A DNA stretch of 64,000 nt from Acanthornis magna (Eukaryota > Chordata > Aves > Passeriformes > Acanthizidae), in assembly GCA_036785705.1 (NCBI GenBank), contig JAWUZG010000015.1:2805001-2869000 (forward strand), read 5' to 3'. The stretch's first letter is position 1. Each line of letters opens with the position of its first letter. This document shows, one piece after another, positions 40,113 to 54,189 of the stretch. Under the pieces are notes generated by a model. The model did not search any database, was not told the DNA's origin, and saw nothing but the letters and a program-made list of their open reading frames with translations. The translations under genes were made by a program, and so were the position numbers.

Positions 40113-40500
40113 TCATAGAATCACGGAATGGTTTGGGTTGGACAGACCTTAAGGATCATCTTGTTCCACCCCCTGCCATGGGCAGGGACACCTTCCACTC
40201 TCCCAGGGCTCTCCAAGCCCATCCAACACTTTCAGGGATCCAGGGGCAGCCACAGCTTCTCTGGACACCCTGTGCCAAGGTCTCCCCACCCTCACAGGGC
40301 ACAATTTCCTCCTTACATCCAATCTATACCTCCTCTGTCAGTTTAAAGCCATCCCCCTGCCCTAACACTAAATGCCCTTGCAAAAAGCCTCTCCATTTTT
40401 CCTGTAGGCTCCCTTCAGGTATTGAGAGGCCAGAGTTAGGTCATCTCAAAGCCTTCTCTTTTCCAGGGTGAGCAATCCCAATTATCTCAGCCTACGCCTG
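40113..40500 (-). mobile_element. CR1 LINE 3' fragment
   Basis: Antisense CR1 of nearly 390 bases: CATAGAATCACGGAATGGTT, GACCTTAAGGATCATCTTG, CTGCCATGGGCAGGGACACC, CAGGGATCCAGGGGCAGCC and TTTTCCAGGGTGAGCAATCC. Confidence 0.93.
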
Positions 40501-40774
40501 CTGATTACAGGGAATAATGGTTAATTTGGCAGGGATTGTCCTCTCTGGGGTCTACAGAGAAACAGGCACAAAGTGCCTTGACAGATCTGATCAGGAAAAC
40601 TTACTCAGAAGGCACTTGCATCTTGAAGGAAATTTGCTAGCCAGCAATATTTATTTCTAAATTTAAGAGTATTATAATCTATTGCATTTAAAACTTTAAG
40701 GATGTTAGTGCTTGATCTTGAAAAAAAACAAAGAAAAAAAAAAAGAAAAAACCTACCAAAATCACAGAGATTTG

Positions 40775-40846
40775 TGCAGGGACAGGATTTGGACTTGATC
40801 ACTCTTGTGGGTCCCTTCCAACACTGTTTATTCTATGATTCTAAGT
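40775..40846 (+). mobile_element. CR1 LINE 3' tail
   Basis: ACAGGATTTGGACTTGATCACT, GTGGGTCCCTTCCAACACTG and TATTCTATGATTCTAAG. A sense CR1 terminus that lies tail-out, about 270 bases from the antisense copy on its left. It is preceded by an A-rich tract at 40,720-40,752. Confidence 0.88.
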
Positions 40847-43800
40847 TCTGCAACCCCAGAACTGGAGCTCTTTTCTGTTAGGCACTCTCCAAACTATCCC
40901 ATAGCACAGCCATCCCTTCAGCATGCTCATAATAAATATCAAAGGCCACAGAAGTTTGGGACTAGAAATGGGTTTGCCTTTCCATTATGAATGGGGAGTT
41001 ACAGCAAGGATAAACTAAGATCTAGGGGTAAACATGGGGTCTGGATTCTTGAATGTCAGATCCAGTGCTGCAGTGAAGGATACCTTTGCTCCCTGGCTGA
41101 ATTTCTGGTTTAGTATCATGTGTCTGACGTGGCATTCTGAGAACTTCAGAGGGAAAATGTGTAATGGACAATCAATAAACTGTATGTTGGGGAAATTTTC
41201 TCCTACCAGGACGAAGGAATCAGGACCTGAAAAGGCATCTCAGGGCTGTTCATCAATTATCACTGCTATTTATTTCCAGAAATCGGAATGAAAAACTCAG
41301 TGCCTGAGTTGGTTTGAAGACACAGAAAGCATACATTGTCCCATTACCTCCAACTTTGGCAGACCCCTTGCAAGCCTGTGACAAATTACTAATCAGTCTG
41401 CAATTTCTCACACCTGTCTTGTCTGTGTTTTGCTGTGCTCTGCTGTGATTGCTGCACATTCCATCTCCCAGCACCCTGTGAATGATCAGGGTTATTGGAT
41501 GCTCCCTCCTGCATCTGATGAGCTGAGCCCAGCCTGGGCTCCCTGCACGAGGCTGAGCCTTCCCTGCTCCCTCCGTGTGGGAAGCACATTGCTGGAAGTC
41601 AGGATCGTAACTAAAAGGCTCAGAATTGCCCCCAGAAAGCTGAATTTCTCCCCTTCGTAATAGCAGTGTGTAGTGTTTCAAGTGGCTTCAGACTTTTCTC
41701 TAGTTTTTTCTTTTCTCTGTCTTCTATTAAGTTTAAAGCCCTTTTCTTTACAAAGCAAATATAAATGCACTAACTTCAAATAATACACAGCAAAATAATG
41801 TTGAAACATGACTGGTTTGCTTAATCTGCCTGTGAATGACTCTTTCCCCCTCACCAGCCTCATTAATCCAATGTAATTTTTGTCTCTTTCCCACTGTGAT
41901 TGTTTTTCTGTTGTACAGAGCTGATAAATTCAGTTCTTTCCATATAATACATCACCGATTTTTCTGTGAATTCTTCAGAAGGATTCTGAGGAAAGCCTGA
42001 GACCCAAGGTGCGGCTGTGAGAGAGCTTTTCGTGATCCTTACTCCATCACTACTCATGAGCCTCACCTGGATCCGGGTCCAGCTGATGTGGGACCCCTCT
42101 GCATGTGAGGAGGGCACTGCCACTTTTGTCAGTGTCTTTACAGGCTGAACACCCAAGAGTGTTCAGGTGTAGGGAAAGACAAATTGATGGGAAATCTACT
42201 GAGGCCAATTACTGGGAAGTTTCTAGAAGAGTGAGTTACAAATAACGTGAGAAAAATCAGCAAGCTGCAAACCAACATGACAAGGCACCTTCATGTACCA
42301 GGGACAGACAAATGAGAAACTTGCTTTTTAAATTTTTTTTTCCCCCAGCAATTACTGCAGTGTCTCCAGGCTGCTGTGGGAGCAGCTGACTTAGTGCATC
42401 ATGCAGCAAATGGGACAGGTTTGCTGCCTTTTGGAGGCACAGGTACAGCCCCAAGGCTGCCCACCTTCATGGGCTCTCTGCTCCCCCTCACACACGTTTG
42501 TCCCATTCCCCAGCAAAGAGGAGGATGAATGGATGATGCTGAACAGCCAACAGCTGTTAGCTGACTGCCCCTTGGAGTCTGACAGGATGGGAATGCTGTC
42601 AAAGGTGGCACAAAGGTTTTTATCCCACGAGCAGAAGGTCCTTGAGGCTGCAGAGAGCAGCACAGAATCAAGAAACCCTCAGTCATGGTAGGAGACACTG
42701 CACAAAGGGAACGGAGTGATTAAACAAGTCCTGTTGGCCACGCTCCTGCAGGGATGAAGATGTGTTAGAAGGAGGTTTGAAGTCACCCAGCCCCCAAGTG
42801 AAGGAAGCAGTCAGATGGGATTAACGTGGCCATGGCTATTTGTATGCCAAAGTGACACAAGGATGCAGCTAAAAGGCCAAGAGCTCAAGAGAGAAGTGGA
42901 CTCTGTGTCAGCTGGGAAAAAAAAAGAAAAAAACAGGGATAAAGAAGAAAGAAGGGAGAAGGTGGCAGGGGCGAGGGAGTTGAGAGACTGCTACAGCTTG
43001 AAAGGGCCATTAGAAGAGCTACTGTATTAAATGAAGAAGGGCATCAAGGGGGAATATTTTGCTTTTTCTGAAGTTTTGAAGAACTGTACTAATAAAGTAA
43101 GGTGAGCAGGCAAGGTCAAGGAGGCCAAAAATGAGGAATGAGGCAGATTTACTGTTCTGACAGATACATGGCTCTGCACCTGCCATGGCCCAGATGTGGG
43201 ACAAAGGCATGAAGCAAGAGGCAGAAGATAAATAGTGGTGCAGGAAGGCTTTAAATTACAAGGGATCAATTCCTCTGACATAAATAAAGTTTCTTTAACC
43301 TCAGTTCCCCCATGAGTCAGCTGGAAATGATTTACAGAAAAACCCAAGAGATGTTTGAGGTGTGACTGCAAGTGGAGAATGTAAATTTAGGAAATCAGTG
43401 CTTAGTGAGGGGGGATGAAATAAGATGCAACAGTTCTGTAGTTAAACAGGTTGTTAGGCTGTGAGCATGGCAACATTCAGAGTGCATTGCTCCCCAAATT
43501 ATGGCTCCAAACTTCCTGACTTCAAGGAGAGTCTCTGCTCATTCTGCTTCTATTAAAGCTAAGATCTGTTCTCAGCCAGGCTCTCAGGGGACTGAACTTT
43601 TCCAGGCTCTCACAGCTCCGCTCTCACACTTTGCAGAAGTGTGGAATGCTGACACGTGCCTATTAACCTACGGACCTGGCCTGAGCAGGGACTGACCTCC
43701 ACTCTGCTACCGCTTCAGTTCTCCAATTTTAGCTCATTTGCACACATAATTTTCTGCCAAGGTGACATTTTCGAGCACTCCTGATGATGAGGATGTTATT

Positions 43801-46800
43801 TAGGCCAAGGGAAAAAAGCATAAACACAGGATGGAAATCTGAGCTGAAGATAAGGTTGTTTGACAATAAAACACAGCACAGGGATGGTTGTAGGGCAGGG
43901 CTGCTTTGGTCTCTGGTTGAGATGCCTGGAGGTCATAAATCCATGTAGGTCAAACTGCCTGGATGGTACCTATGGCCTGGTTTGAAAAACATTGCTAGAG
44001 ATTTGTTAAGGATTTATTTTTGCCATGTAGGTTTTGGGTTGTTTGGGGTGGGGTTTTTTGTTTGTTTTTGTTATTCTGTCATTGTTATTGCATTTTTCCT
44101 TGCTTGCTTTGGTTCTAAAAAACTGGGAAAGGACCAGTCCTGCTCCCTAAGCCCCTGACTACCCCAGATCCAGTTCAGATGGAGCCAGCAGTTACTGCAA
44201 AGTAAAACATGTAATTTTACATCCATTTGTTTGAAAGGTCACATTTTCCTGCTTATAGTGTTTTAACTATATATATTTTACTAGCCTTTAGAAGCCCAAA
44301 ATGTCTTTCAGCCTCAATGGTCCCAAAGGACAGAAAACTGGAGGAATTTAAGCTCAGCGCTCACATTACCCACATGATCAGGAAAGGTGGGAGGTCAAGA
44401 TAAGCAAACAGGACCTAGAGAATCTCATAGGAACTGCTGGAGTTGAACTTCTCAGTGCATTCTCAAGGCCAGAAATCCCAGCTGCTGATCCCAGCTCAGG
44501 CTCTCAGCCTTGGTAAGTCCCAGGAGCTGCTGGGACGGAGGTCTCGTGGAAGAAGGAAAAGGTGAAAGAAGAAGGTTCTGAAAGGCTGGGATTGATCTGC
44601 CATTTTTTGTCATTTTGAACTATAAAAATAAATGGAGGAAAGTGCCCACTGTTAAATGCTGAAATAAGTCTCAATAATTTTCTATGTTTCTCTTGATGTT
44701 CCAGCATTAGCTGTGAATACTTTTAATGACTCTTTTTATGAAAACCTCTTCTGGTGTGGGGGAAGTTATTAAGCCTGTTACAAAGGGATTTTATGGTTTT
44801 AATTATAAACAGGTAATAGAGTCTATGTAAAAATTACCTTTTGACTTTGCAATAAAACCCATTTCCCCCAAGGTAAGAACTCCATAAAGAGAGAATTACA
44901 CGGCAAGGGAGTGGAGAAGTCGGCTCTGAAATCACAAGGTGCCTCCACAAGAGCAGCTTTTGAGAAGCCTTAGGGATGCATCGACCTTAGTCTGGCTGTC
45001 TGTCTGTCTGCTGGAGGCCGAGGGAACCACGGAGGGAAATGCAGAGCTCAGGGCAGCCCAGACTGTCTCCTGTGCTGCCTTAGAGCACCTCAGGACTCCA
45101 TTCACCTCCTTAATAGTCACATGTGGACCACCCAAAGCCCTCAGCACAGACTGATGCACAGTGGAGGGACAGAACAGCTCTGCCTCTTCCCTTTCATCTG
45201 CAGCGATGCCGTGGCTGGAAAGAGTCACTCTTTTCTTTCTTTCTGGATAATATTCCTAGACTTATCCAATCTGGTTTTCTTGCTGGGATCTGTCAACTCT
45301 ACAGCTGGAATTGTTTGTGCCTCCACCACTGTACTGCAAAAGCTTTCTCTTTCAGTGTTTTCCACCACAAAGAAATAAGGCTTTTCTGCTGGCCCTGTTC
45401 TGGAGAGGCTGGTCAAATTCTGAGCTGTCAGTGCAGCCAAGGCCAGTAGCTGCAACTGCCCTTTTCTCTGTCTTAAAATGAAAACAGTGATTTGCCTCCT
45501 GATGTCAAATGTACATTTTCCTGATTATTAGAGAAGGCATTTTCTTGGCACAAAGTCGCGGCACTGGCGTTCAGCGCTGAGCTCAGCCGTGCTGGTCCTG
45601 CAGACTCCCTGCCCTTGAGTAAGTCACCTCATTTTCCTTTTGCTCATTGTTTCTCCCCTCTTCCTTCCTTGCCTTCCTCTCCCGTGCACACGGAGGACAA
45701 GCCTGTGATGAATGGGTTGTCTTTTAGCATAAGGTCAAGTGATCCAAAGAGACTGAGCCGCTGTGACTTAATGAGTTAATTACGTCACCTGCCCATCAGC
45801 AAGAACTGAGAGGTGAGCTCTGGGCTGGCTCCTGCCAGGAAACGCAGCACAGTGCTTTAAAAACAGAGTTTATGGTGTTCACCAGAGTCTGCTGCATTTC
45901 CAGATGCTCTAGTCCAGAGCAGCTATCTGGGCCACCTACTAGAAGTGATTAGTTATTTGACTAAGTTAATACCACGTTAGTCAATATAAATTTAAATTTC
46001 TTCTTTCAGCAGGAAGACAGAAAGAAAGAGGTGAAGAGGGAAAAACACGGCAGTGGAGACTGTAATTTGCTGTCTTTTATCTCTCCCTGTATATCATTTA
46101 TAAGGATATATAGACTGTTATGGCTCATCTGTATCCCTCTAATCATTAATGAGGTGCCTTCCATGCCCTAAAGTTAAAGTCATAAAAGTAAAGTGTGTTT
46201 GCTACTGCAGGTCCATTTCAGTTCTTCATACAAATGTTCTATTGCCCTTTATAATGTATTTGCTATAAATCTTGACAGCATTATTTGTTTTGTTTTTCTA
46301 TCTAAATGCAGTGTTGAGTGGAAATGGCCTCATTATCTCCCTTTTTCTAAAGAGAATTCACTGTCTTTAAAAGGTGCAGTATTAACAGCCCTAGAGATAG
46401 AAATCCCTGTTCAGAGGGAAGAGGCACAGCACAGGCAGGCAAACCCAGCCTTTTTTGCTGGGTTTTAAATGATGAATGAGCTCTGCTTCATTTATCAGTC
46501 CTGGGCTGGTGGGTTCAGCAGGCACTGTGTTCACCCACACCTCATCTTCTCCCCTGCTAAGAGCAGTGCCAGCTAAAGACTTTACCAAATCCAGGGAAAT
46601 AAAAATTCATTTTGTACAAACTAGGCTCCCTCTTTTTTAACTCAGAGACAGAGTTTAACAAGCTGAGCCTTGTTCTTTTATTTGTAATGATCACATTGAT
46701 CACAATTGTACCTGACAGCGAACAGAGTTAATACTGCAGCAGACTCTTAGATTCTTTGAGGTCTCACTCTGACAATGTTTCTGTGGCTCTCTTGGATGTC

Positions 46801-49322
46801 TCCTTGCTTTCCCTTCCTGCAGTTTACTTTTAAGCACTCCAGCAAGCTGCAGTCCCAGCAGTCACTAAACCATCCTGCAGCACCCAGGAAATGTCCAGGT
46901 CCCATTCCCAGCTCCAGAGGAGCCTGCAGGGCTGTGGTGTGGGCAGGGCTTTGCTCAGATGCACTTTCACCACAACTGGAAGTGAAGAGTTTATCTGCCT
47001 TAGGTAGATCCACAAGTGAGATTTTCCTTTTAGACAGAAGCTTGAGTGCTCAGCTTTTGCTCTTAATCTTACTTTTACCTTTCGAATCACCTGATATCCA
47101 AAGCAAAACATATCTTTCGTAAAAATGGATGTTTGCAACAAAGAGGCGTAATTTTTAAAACACAGTGATTGCCAGAACCTGCTGAATGGAGAGCCAGATA
47201 GGGAAGTTTTTCACAGCTTTGGAGCTAATGAGTTGTAGACATTGGCAAATAGTGAATTTTTAAATTAGAGCTGCTATAGTTCAAAGGAGACAGATGGTTT
47301 TATTTATGAAAAGGGATTTAAGGACCACACACAGAAGACTCTACAGAAAGACAATGTGTTGTTGGAGACCATATAGCATAAAAGGTGATATTTAAAACAG
47401 TTCAAATTTCAACTCCCCTTTTCCTCCTTGCCAGCCAAATGTGATGCAGCAGCTTTTTGAAATCCAGGAACATCTGTGCTCTGATAAAAACAAACACAAA
47501 ACTAGAAGAAACTTTGAGAGATCACCTTCAAAGCTGGGCCTGATTCAAACCCCTTTGAATTAATTTCTCTTAATGACAGTGGGCTTCTCTTCCATTCAAT
47601 ATCCCCCATCTCAAACTTTGGAGAGTTGGGTGATCGATACTTTGTCTTGTTTCCAGGTTCCTCTTACACAATACTCAAGGAATCTGGAGCACAGAATTCG
47701 TCCTAGAAAGGCTGCAAGGACAATTTGCCAGTGTTGTACTTAAGCCTCACTTTAAAGTAAAACTTGATCATAGTTTGGGCCAGAGTTACTGAGTTTTCAG
47801 CTGTCATTTTTCAGCAGAACTCAGAGCAGTAATGGTAACATGTTTTTGGGAGCAGAGAAGGAATGAAATCATTCTTGTTCAGAACACGCCCCTCATCTCA
47901 TAGGAGAGGCCAGAAACTGGCACAGAATGGGGCAGACATGGAGAGGCTTTTAATTCATCCACAAAGCATCCAGATCTGCATCAGCCTGCAGAGATTCCTG
48001 CGGGAAAGAGCCCCACCAGAGACCGTGCTGGGAAAGCTGCTCCTGCACTGAGGGACAGGAATATGTCAACACAGTGATGGGCAGGGCTATAAAACCCAGG
48101 CTTGGTTTAAAATGAGGACCAAATCATAACCCAGACTAGTACATAGCTCTTTGTGCTCTGAGGGGACTAGCTCCTTGTGGGGGAAGAGATTTGTCTCCTG
48201 CTGCTGTTATGTTCTGTGCCAGCTTTAAGAAAACTCCAACAATCTCTTTGCTGTCAGCACAGCATATGTCTCCTCTGCTCTGCTGTTATCTGAACAGAAT
48301 GCAGGATGGAAGCAATTTCCAGAAAGCACAGCAAATATTAACACATGCAGAAGTGCAGGAGGAAAAAAAATTTCCCAGCAGTTGTTTGACTCTCCTGAAT
48401 ACAGCATGGCAGCTCAAATATTCATCCAGTTCACACTGCTCCCAACAAGGAAGCAAATTCTGAACCTTCAGTTATTCAAAATGAGTCGTTTGTCTGTCCT
48501 GCAACCTTTGTGTGTCAGAGTTCCTTCTCTACTTGCCCACACCTCCTGCAAAGCCGGGCAGCCTGCACTGCTGTGTCCCTGCATCCCTCTCTGGCACTCC
48601 CATGGCCATCTGTGGCTATTTGAATGGCAGAGATCATTTGTGCAAATTACCTTTTGCTCTCCAGAGAACAGGAACAGCATTGATGCAGTGGTGTGGGCCC
48701 TGCAAAGCGCTCCAGGGTAGTCAGGAAGTTTTGGAACTCTCACATCCCAACAAGTCAATGAGCAAGATGCCCTGATTTGACTGCTTTGAGCGGGGCTCCC
48801 TTCCAGCCCACCAGCTGGAAAAGCAGTGCATGGCATTTTTGTCACCCCACTGTCCTGAAAAAAATGCACCAACACAAGAAAAGCTGCTGGTTTCTGCTGG
48901 TAAAGTGTTCCAGGTAAGAAAATATTATTTTCTCATCCTAACCCAACTCTTGTCAGCCAAGCACAGAACTACTTTCAAACATGCTTCTGGAGCTGCTTCT
49001 CCCGTGTCACCTGGCAGGTGTGGAAAGCATCTGTAGATGGGAGATTGGCGATTCTGTGCCAAGTGAACCCTCAGTCCCCAAGCAGCAAAGGAGCCATTGC
49101 TGTCCTGATGGTGTCATCTGTGCACCCAGGGGGAGGTGACAGCCACCAGGGCACACAGAACCCTGAGCCCCCATCTCACGGCCACTGCCTGCAGCTGAAA
49201 TCCCTCAGGCTGTGGCTGCAGCCGGAGCCACCATCCAGGCAGTGTCTGAGGTCAGGGAAAGCCTGGTTCCTGATGGAAGAGCTCATTCTCTTGGGTTTGG
49301 TGGCTGCTCCAACAACACTGGC
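40847..49322. other. Intergenic, 8.5 kb with no dispersed repeat seen
   Basis: No CR1 copy, exon or RNA gene was recognised. AT-rich, TAATTA-containing stretches (for example 44,620-44,870 and 45,760-45,800) look like candidate noncoding elements. That is only an impression without an alignment. Confidence 0.65.
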
Positions 49323-49460
49323 CTGCTCCATCCCTGGAGGTGCTCAAAGTGGATGTGGCACTTGGGGACAGGGGTTAGCGGTAGGCTGGGCAATGGGGGG
49401 TTCATGGATGGACTCGAGGTCTTGGAGGTCTTCTCCAACCTAAATGAGTGTGTGATTTGT
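49323..49460 (+). mobile_element. CR1 LINE 3' fragment
   Basis: CTGCTCCATCCCTGGAGGTGC, GATGTGGCACTTGGGGACA, GGATGGACTCGAGGTCTTGG and CTTCTCCAACCTAAATGAG. A sense CR1 end with a degenerate tail. Confidence 0.9.
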
Positions 49461-50304
49461 GGGCTGGAGCCGGAGGATCATTCTCAAGATGGTGCTGTCC
49501 ATCTAATTGCCACAATGGAAGGCTTGCAGCCACCTCAGACACACACACCCACGGTGTCTGCTGCTAATTAAAGAGCATTTAGGAAGTCCTGGGCTGGATT
49601 AGTGTTATTCTGTAAGAAAACACAACCAATATGTAGATCTCCCCACTGGAAAACAAGACTTGACACCACAGGGACAGGCTGCAAACTACTGTGAAAGGAA
49701 AGGTCTGTTGGGTTTGACATTCTGTAATTTTTAAATAAAGCATAATTCAGTCAATGAATAGGAGCTCTTACTGTTTTAACATTAAGACCAATATGACTGC
49801 TGGCACTAAATGTAGCTGGCAATAAAGGCAGTAACAAGAAATTGCAGGAGAATAGCACAGGAAAGTTTAATTTTCAGCAAAGCATAAGAAGAGGGAGTGT
49901 GTGTGTCCATTTATTTTAGGGTTATGAAATTGCAGTTGGTTTGGGGTTTTTTAACAAGATTCCAGCAGAAGAGGATAAATGAAGATAAGTGGCTGACTCA
50001 GGCATTCTGAAATTAGCACTGAAGCTCTCTGTTATAGGCTGTCGTTACTCTGTGGACTTGCAAAGCAAGAAAAAAATTGAAGTATTAAGTGAAGATGCCA
50101 TTGAAACACAATGTTCAATTATAAGGGCTAAAAAGCAGCTTGTTTTTATTGGCCTTTACACTTTTTTTTTAAATTTTGCTACTCATTTCTTGTTATACAA
50201 GGCATAGCTCTCCAGAGAGATGGTGAAGAGACACACAACCTACCGACCTCTGTTTGTATTTAGAGTTTGTGTATGCATTACTATGCCACGTGAATTTATT
50301 ATAA

Positions 50305-50378
50305 ACCAATAAATAATATCTTTGATTTATATAACACCTTTCTATTCCCAGAGATTCCAAAGCACTTTGTAAACAGCA
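50305..50378 (+). repeat. Second ancient dispersed repeat fragment
   Basis: TTTATATAACACCTTTCTATTCC followed by AGATTCCAAAGCACTTTGTAAAC matches by eye a widely dispersed vertebrate element whose typical form is TTATATAGCACCTTTCA…AAGGATCYCAAAGCACTTTACAAA. No exact family name is assigned. Only this core is kept, and the surroundings are unique AT-rich DNA. Confidence 0.5.
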
Positions 50379-52495
50379 GGACTTAATTGTCTTTTTGCTT
50401 CGCTTTTATGCACTCTTGACTTCAGGGGGATTGCTCTTGATTTACACTAAAAATATACAAGAATTGGTTATCTTCCCTCTGGACCAGAGCTAAGAGGAGC
50501 AACAGCAACCTAAGATCACTCAGAAGCATGAAAGGCCATTTAGGACAGAGAATAAAAATTACGGTTTTTTGTCTTAACAGGAAAGAGAGTGCTATAGAAA
50601 AGTAAAATATTCTAAGCCACACCTGGAATGTGGCTGGGAGGTGAGATCAGAATGGTTTTGTGCAAAGCATCTTTTAGTCCATATCTCATGGAGAGGGAGC
50701 ACTTCTGGGACAGTCCTGGAATATCAGTTTGGTGCCTGTGGCTGCTCACAGACATCTCCTGTTCATGGGGTTTTGCTGCAGTCGTCCCTCCCTGTGTGGG
50801 CAGTGCCTACGTGGGGCTTGGAATTTATCAAATTACTTTCTATCAAAAGGCAATTCCCTGGGAAAGGGTATTTGAAGGCAATATTATATTTTTTTTCATT
50901 AAGCTGTGAAGTGTGTATGTTCTAATACGTGTAGCAGAGAGATCAATGTCCTATAAAGAGGACAGTACAAATTGCAGTTCTGAGAACAGTGTCCTTGGTT
51001 GGCAAAGGGAAGTTTTTTTATCAAAACAGTTTAAAAGAGCAGATTTCCATTTTTGCAAAAGCTGATGCTTTAAAAATCTTTGCCAAACCATTCAATCCAC
51101 AAAGAATTATTCATTAGAAGAGAAATCAGAATACTATGATGTTTAAAAATGTTTTACTATTTTGAACTTTCTCTAAAGTGACTTTTTTGTCCCACTTGAT
51201 CTTTTAAGTGGTGTAGTGCAAATAGCATTCAAGCAAAACCAGGACGTGGGGGAAAATCTAATTGCTCTTTCATATTGTTTGAATTTTCAGGCTTCCTAAA
51301 AATGGAATATTTTTATTTTGATTAGAAACACTTTTTATTTCCAAGGATTCCAGCTGGTCTCCTCATTATCTCAGCTCTGCCACGTGGTGGTTTGGTTTCC
51401 TAAAGATGGAAATGTAGACAGTGTGGCAAAGATGGTTGATGGGTGACAAAAATCACTGATCATGGACAGAGCTGCTCAGGAAAATTGGGATAACAACATT
51501 TTGAAGCAATTTTGTCCACAAGTCCAGCAGAGAAACAGAAAAGGTTTGAGAGTGGAGGTTGCACCTTCCCCGAGGAAATGAGGAACGACCTGCAAAGTTC
51601 ACAGCACAACAGGTGAGAGCCACCGGGTGAGGGCAAAGTGCTCTGGCTATTTTAAAAATACACTTGTTTGTTCTACAGGATGAAGTGGTGCTTTGGAGAG
51701 AAATAAAAGCGGGATGAGGCAGCAGTAATAAACCAGGGCTGTTGTGCAAGTCGCCTTCCCAAAGGAGCACTTACAAGCCCTACTGACGTGTGACAGACTC
51801 CTCGCGGCTCAGTGCCACCAGCTGTGGCAATAAAAGTGGCCTTGGGATGGCTGCATGGGAGCACCGGGCTGAGGTGTGACTGCACTCAGCCCCTCTGGGG
51901 GAGGATTTGCCTTGGATCTGGCAGGTCTTTGTCTGAGTCTGTGTCTTCTCGCTCGCTGTTTATTGATCCCCAAGGAGAAGGCTCCGCTCAGGGTGGGCAG
52001 GGTCATTTCTCACTGCCAGCTCATTAATGGCACTGGGCAAGCAGCACACGTGAGCAGAGGAAAAGAGGCTTTAATGAGTAGTTCACATCTGAGATGCGAT
52101 GGTTCTTCACAAACAGGAGGCTGAGGAGCTCCTGGAGCTCTGCACTGTTTTGTGTCAGTTGTGGCTGCAGTATTCAGGGTGGGTTCTTACCGCTGGAAAC
52201 AGATTCAGCTTACAGGTAGTGATAAATACAGTATGTTCTCTCAGGAAGTATTTCCATGTAAATTCTGCCAAATTTTGTTTCAAGGCACAACAAAGAGTTT
52301 GATCTCTTGCTGTGCTGAATGCCAGCATTAAAAAAAAGGTCAGAAATAAATACATGGAACTCTTCTTTTCCTGAACGTACCAGTGTTCAGTGGGTATCAA
52401 ACCAAACTGGCTTGCTGCAGGCAATTCAGCAATTCAGCCTCCCATGCATTTCACATAGCTTGGAAAGGTAAATTGCATATATTCTTGCTAAGAGC

Positions 52496-52608
52496 TTTTT
52501 TTTTGGCTGGGTGTGGGGTTTTTTTGGTTTTTTGTTGTTGTTTTGTTTTTTGTTGTTGTTGTTGTTTGGTTGTATGTTTGTTTGTCTGTTTGTTGGGGTT
52601 TTTTTGTG
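52496..52608. repeat. T-rich GTT/GTTT low-complexity tract
   Basis: Runs of T are mixed with GTT and GTTT units (TTGTTGTTGTTGTTTGG, TGTTTGTTTGTCTGTTTG). There are no clear retroposon flanks. Confidence 0.85.
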
Positions 52609-54189
52609 CAGGAATAATGGGAATGAAGTCTTGATGTCCAGAGCCTGCATGAGCAATCAAATCCCAGGGGAGCCCCTGGTCTGGCACCTGTTTCAAGCCA
52701 GTTCTCTGATGCTCACAGATGCAACGTCCAGGTAGGCCTGGTTCTCCCTCTCCATGAATTGCTGAAGGAACCTGGGTGACTTAAGCAACTCTTTAAGTGG
52801 CAAATGTTGTATGAGGTGACTCTGTTCCCTGGGGAGCTCTTGGTGGCCATCCCAAGCTTTTGGCCAGGCCCTCAGAAAATAAAGATAACATCCTGAATGA
52901 TGTGTTCACAGTGCTTTTCACTGACAACAGCAATCTGCACTGCTACTGCTATTGCTAAAAAAATATTTCCCCATTATCCCTACAGCTGTGGGTTGAAATC
53001 CTGGTGTTTCTTTAGCAAATGGGATGTTATGGAACATTGCCTCCAGAGCTGAACTTACGAGCTCAGTCTGTCTCTAGGTGCTCCTTAATGCTGTATGAGA
53101 AGGTCCAGAAATATCCACAAGTGATGCTCTAAGAAGAAGGAAACTTGTTTTTTCTCTTTCTAATTTAGAGATACGTTGGTGTTCTGCAATTACACCAACA
53201 CACAGAGCTGCAGGGATGCTGCTAATTCACTTCTCAGATGGTCTTTATCGACATTTCCTTTGAACAGCTCATTAACTGAGTTATCCTTGGGACACCTCTG
53301 CAAGGGGAAACTGAGGCACGGTGAGCCTGAGTGACTTCTCTCGAATTGTATGGGGATTCAGAGAGAGATGGGAATTAGTCTCCAGTCCCAGTGTAGTTCC
53401 CCAACCCCTGAGCCTCCCTCCTGTAGTATTTTGGGGCAAGGCTGTAGAGCACTGCAGGGTTCCTAATAAACCAGTGACACTTCACAATACTTCTCCTTCT
53501 CCTGCTTGCAGAACGCTCCTCTTGGAAGTGCTTTGGCTGGAATTCAGAGTGAGGATTTTCAGGAGTGACTGCCACTTTTTGATCCTTGGAGTTTACAAAA
53601 CAAATCCAAGATGTGGCAAACCTAAATCTTTATCCTCCCCCAGAGGACAGAACATTCCATTTTCCACAAGTTCCCGTTCATTATCGTTGTTAAAATCATT
53701 ATCAAGAAACCAGCTGGGGAGTTCACAGGTTTTTCACTCCCTCTCTCTGGTGCCCGGGTTGGAGAGGGTGAGGATTGAAGGTCTCCTCTTTATTGCTGAA
53801 GTCTGTGGAGATTTAAAACAATTTTTTTCGATCAAGTAATTTTGCAGTATAGGAATGATAATGCTTCTACTGAAATAATATTATGAGCATAATTAAAAGA
53901 ACTCCCAGAAGAGAGTCAGCAGTCTTGGGAAAAAAAATCAACCTCATGCAAACAATAAAATAAAAGAGCTGGACAGAGGCCTCTGGGAGCTTTAGTTTGT
54001 GCTGTCTCTGTAGTATTTCTGCAGGATTTATAAAAACCAGGTTCTGTAAAGTGATCCTTCTCCACTTGAATGCCATATTAAGACACAGCTATGTCTTAAT
54101 AGTTGAGCATTCAACAGAAAATGGAACAAAACAGAGTTTTGCTTGTTCAGCCATGGATAGGAGCATCACATCTGCACTGTCCTAAGGAA

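Larger units (their letters stand above)
49461..54189. other. Intergenic, no gene recognised
   Basis: This is 4.7 kb. It holds an ancient repeat core at 50,305-50,378 and a T/GTT/GTTT-rich low-complexity stretch at about 52,496-52,608. No CR1 was seen. Confidence 0.7.
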
